DNA of 64,000 nucleotides from Chloroflexi bacterium TSY (GTDB lineage Bacteria > Chloroflexota > Anaerolineae > Caldilineales > Caldilineaceae). The DNA lies in NCBI GenBank assembly GCA_019217005.1, contig JAHBNG010000009.1, forward strand, positions 146,054 through 210,053, in the 5' to 3' direction. Made by a program: the position numbers and the translations under genes. The notes beneath the pieces were generated by a model that saw nothing but the letters and a program-made list of their open reading frames with translations, ran no database searches and was not told the origin of the DNA. This document shows, in pieces, positions 61,143 to 64,000 of this stretch (position 1 is the stretch's first letter; each line of letters opens with the position of its first letter).

Positions 61143-64000
61143 ATGAGATGGTCAAGACATTTTGTTATTTCGGCTTTGGTACTAGCAATGCTTTTCCAAG
61201 GCGCAACCTTTTTATCCCCTGAAACGCCTGTGGCTTTGGGGCAAGAGCTCGAGCCACTTTCGGTCCCAGGACAATTACTCGTTGGCTTCAACCCTGGGGT
61301 CTCCAAGGAAGAGATTGCCAACTTTTACGCCGAATATGGCTTGACCGAGCGCGATAATTTAGACGTTAGCCACACAATCCAAGTGGATCAACTACGTCTC
61401 GCAGCAGCCCCCCTATTGACGTCAATGATGATCTGATTCAACTTTTAGAAAACGATCCGCGCGTACGCTACGCTGAACCCAATTATCTTGTTCATATCAG
61501 CGACAGAGAATTGTTGCAGGCAGGAACTTCTCAAACCGATCCACCTCAAGCAGCACCCGCTGCAGACAAACCCAATGATCCCCGCTTCGATGAACTTTGG
61601 GGGCTCAACAACACGGGACAGACCGGTGGCACAGCCGGCGCACACATTAGTGCTTTACGTGCGTGGGATGTGACCACGGGATCGCGCGATATCATCGTTT
61701 TCGTAATCGATACTGGTGTCGATTACACCCACGAAGATCTGAATGCCAACATGTGGACCAACCCCAAAGAGTGTCCCAAGGGGCCGGGGAAATGTGAAGC
61801 AAATGGCAAAGATGACGACAATAACGGCTACGTCGACGACTTTTACGGCATCAACGCCATTACAGACACGGGTGATCCCATGGACGACTTTGGACATGGC
61901 ACCCATGTCGCTGGAATCCTTGGTGCAGTCGGAAATAATAGCAAGGGTGTTGTCGGTGTCAGCCACAAAGTACGCATTGGCGCTTGTAAATTTCTCAGCG
62001 CCAGCGGTAGCGGCACAGTCTCTGGCGCAATCAAATGCTTCAACTACATCAATGACTTGAAGAATAAGCAGAAGCAGAATATATTACTCACAAATAATAG
62101 TTGGGGAGGGGGTGGCTTTTCCCAGGCGCTCGAAGACGCCATGAAAGGTGCGAATCAGCCGCTTCATATTTGTGCCGCAGGCAACGGCAATTCTAGTCGC
62201 TCTCACTATCCAGCAGCCTTTGATCTAGATCATATCCTTTCAATTGCGGCCACCGATCATGACGACTTATATGCCAGTTTCTCCAATTATGGTCCCACCT
62301 GGGTCGATCTAGCTGCACCTGGTGTTGCGATCATTTCTACTGTCCCCAAAAGTGGATGTCCGCTCTGTAGCACAACCGGCTATCGTAGCGTCAATGGCAC
62401 ATCCATGTCCACGCCATATGTTTCGGGCGCAATCGCTCTTGTCAAAACCAAATACAAGTCGCTCACGTTTGAACAGATCAGGCAGCGTCTGCTCTCCGGT
62501 GTGGATCCTCTCAGTGATATGAGCAAAACAACGATCACCAATGGACGTCTGAACTTATTTAACCTATTGGAAGATGACACCACTCCACCGGCTGCGGTCT
62601 CCAATCTGGCAGTTTCTGGTGTATTGATGACCAAGATCAATCTGCGCTGGACCGCTACTGGTGATGACGATATGGAAGGCAACGCCAATGCCTATGATAT
62701 TCGCTATTCCCGCTCACCCATTACCGACGCCACTTGGCAAATTGCCACGCGTGTCCCCAATGCACCGACACCTGGAGCACCAGGCACGACAGAAGAGTTT
62801 AGCGTCGGTGGACTTGAACCAGATACAACTTACTACTTCGCCCTGCGCGTGCTAGATAATGTCGGCAACAGCTCTGAACTGTCAAATGGCGTTATGGCCA
62901 GCACAAGTGCGGGTACCATTGTCTTTGAAGATGACATGGAAAGCGGTGAAGGCGACTGGGTGACTGGAAGGAACGGATGATCTCTGGCATCTCTCCTCAT
63001 TGCGCTTCAACGGTCCCGTAACGGCTTGGTACTATGGCCAGGATGAGAGCCGCAACTATGATACAGGCGAGATCAACAACGGAACTCTCACCTCACCGCC
63101 CATCAGCTTGGTTGATGCGGACGATATTTTGCTCACTTTCCACGAGTGGAGCGAAGTCCAATCCAGCACGCGTTTCGACCGCACACGCGTTCAAGTTTCC
63201 AGCGATGGTGTCGCATGGAAGACGGTTTTCGAATCACATGGAACGAAGGATGAATGGGAACAGCGGACCGTGAGTTTGGCGGAATTCGTCGATCAACGAG
63301 CACAATTCAGATCCGCTTCTGGTTCGATACTGTGAGCAGCACCTTTAACAACTTCGAGGGTTGGTATATCGATGATGTTCGCTTGCTAACAGCCAAGCTT
63401 GAACTACCAGGCGACAAGGTTCCAATGCCGAACTTAGTTGTTGAGGAAAGCAACATCGGTTTCAGCCCCTCGAATCCGGTTGAAGGCGAGCGTGTTCGAA
63501 TCAATGCCACCATTCTCAACAATGGAACGACTGAAGCCAATGACGTAATCGTACAGTTTGTTGATATTACAGATGGTGGTGCAGTGCCCATTGGACAGCC
63601 TCAGACCATCTCCAACTTGCCAGTCGGCGGTAGTGGAATGGCGCAGGTTTCCTATGGGCGCGATACGGTTGCAGGCGAGCTTGAAATTCAGGCCATCGTC
63701 GATCCGAACAACTTTATCGCCGAACAGAATGAGTCAGACAATGCAGCGAGTCGTATCTTGACGATTGCACCGGCTCCTGCCCCAATTTGGTCATTCAAAG
63801 CGCCAACATCGGTTTTGAGCCAACAACGCCCACACTCGGTGATCAGGTGACGGTCCGAGCAACGATCCTGAATGATGGTGCGGTGGAAGTCAATGATGTA
63901 GTGGTTCAATTCCTTGATACCACAGGCACCGGATCCACACCGATTGGCGAACCTCAGACGATCGACCAAATTGCTTCGGGCGGTAGCGCCACAGTACAGG
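61143..64000 (+). CDS. Secreted subtilase with CARDB repeats (frameshifted, runs off window)
   Basis: ATG 61143 begins a signal peptide, then an inhibitor-like propeptide (VPGQLLVGFNPGVSKEEIAN). A frame break at the C run 61408-61413 (six Cs; seven would continue) leads to DPRVRYAEPNY and the S8 domain: Asp in VFVIDTGVDYTHEDL, His in DFGHGTHVAGILGA, Ser in VNGTSMSTPYVSGAIALV. Then an FnIII-like domain (INLRWTATGDDDMEGNANAY), a jelly-roll-like part (SRNYDTGEINNGTLTSPPIS) and CARDB repeats (NLVVEESNIGFSPSNPVEGE; NLVIQSANIGFEPTTPTLGD). Further breaks lie near 62975, 63300 and 63785 (an A is missing in CCAATTT). More than 950 residues, C-terminus not seen. Probably a cell-surface or exported protease. 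Confidence 0.85.

Overview
The window looks like a chromosome segment of a Chloroflexota bacterium, most probably from the Anaerolineae/Caldilineae/Ardenticatenia side. This is inferred from gene content, not from a search. The pointers are secreted proteins with long Thr-Pro stalks and fibronectin-like ends, a MalT/LuxR-type regulator, a Ser/Thr kinase facing an FHA protein, a DnaJ-SH3 membrane protein, MreB, a four-domain S1 protein and an F-type ATPase operon with an unusually long subunit a. No tRNA, rRNA or CRISPR array was recognised.

Layout. 1-2.7 kb: a 5'-truncated FHA gene facing a Ser/Thr kinase, then a methyltetrahydrofolate methyltransferase-like gene. 2.75-6.07 kb: three nested insertions (an IS110-family element inside a 217-bp inverted-repeat element inside an IS4-family element). 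6.2-14.4 kb: atpZ-like, atpB, E, F, H, A, G, D and, after a 124-bp palindromic insertion, atpC. 14.5-22.6 kb: mreB, ridA, an S1 gene, a decayed IS and clpC. 22.9-24.4 kb: a scrap zone in which a glycosyltransferase fragment and the tail of a WYL regulator meet at a second copy of the 217-bp element. 24.7-40 kb: a metal/redox region with an orphan iron-binding lipoprotein, a second IS4 copy, two membrane proteins, ApbE, a ferric-reductase-like membrane gene split by an IS, a two-component system, a P1B-4 metal ATPase, ferritin and an ATM1-type ABC exporter.

41.2-52.3 kb is the most interesting part. It holds a PqqD-like peptide chaperone, a short MalT/LuxR regulator, a large stalked secreted protein, a 59-residue peptide gene with its own terminator, an HprK-like kinase overlapping by 4 nt a gingipain-type (C25) protease, and a signal-peptidase-like S26 protease. 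I read this as a candidate peptide-modification (RiPP-like) and secretion module. 52.2-64 kb: rsmE, a Gfo/Idh/MocA oxidoreductase, NUDIX, a MetE-like methyltransferase overlapping a UlaG-like hydrolase, a PAS/GAF histidine kinase, a DnaJ-SH3 protein and a subtilase-CARDB protein that runs off the end.

Two cross-cutting features matter. First, at least three families of short structured intergenic repeats recur: R (six copies), H (three copies, each directly upstream of a gene) and S (three copies, with two hairpins whose loops can pair). Second, many reading frames, including the housekeeping gene rsmE, are broken by a one-base change, often the loss of one base in a short homopolymer. Much of this may be sequencing error, so genes marked frameshifted may be intact in the organism.
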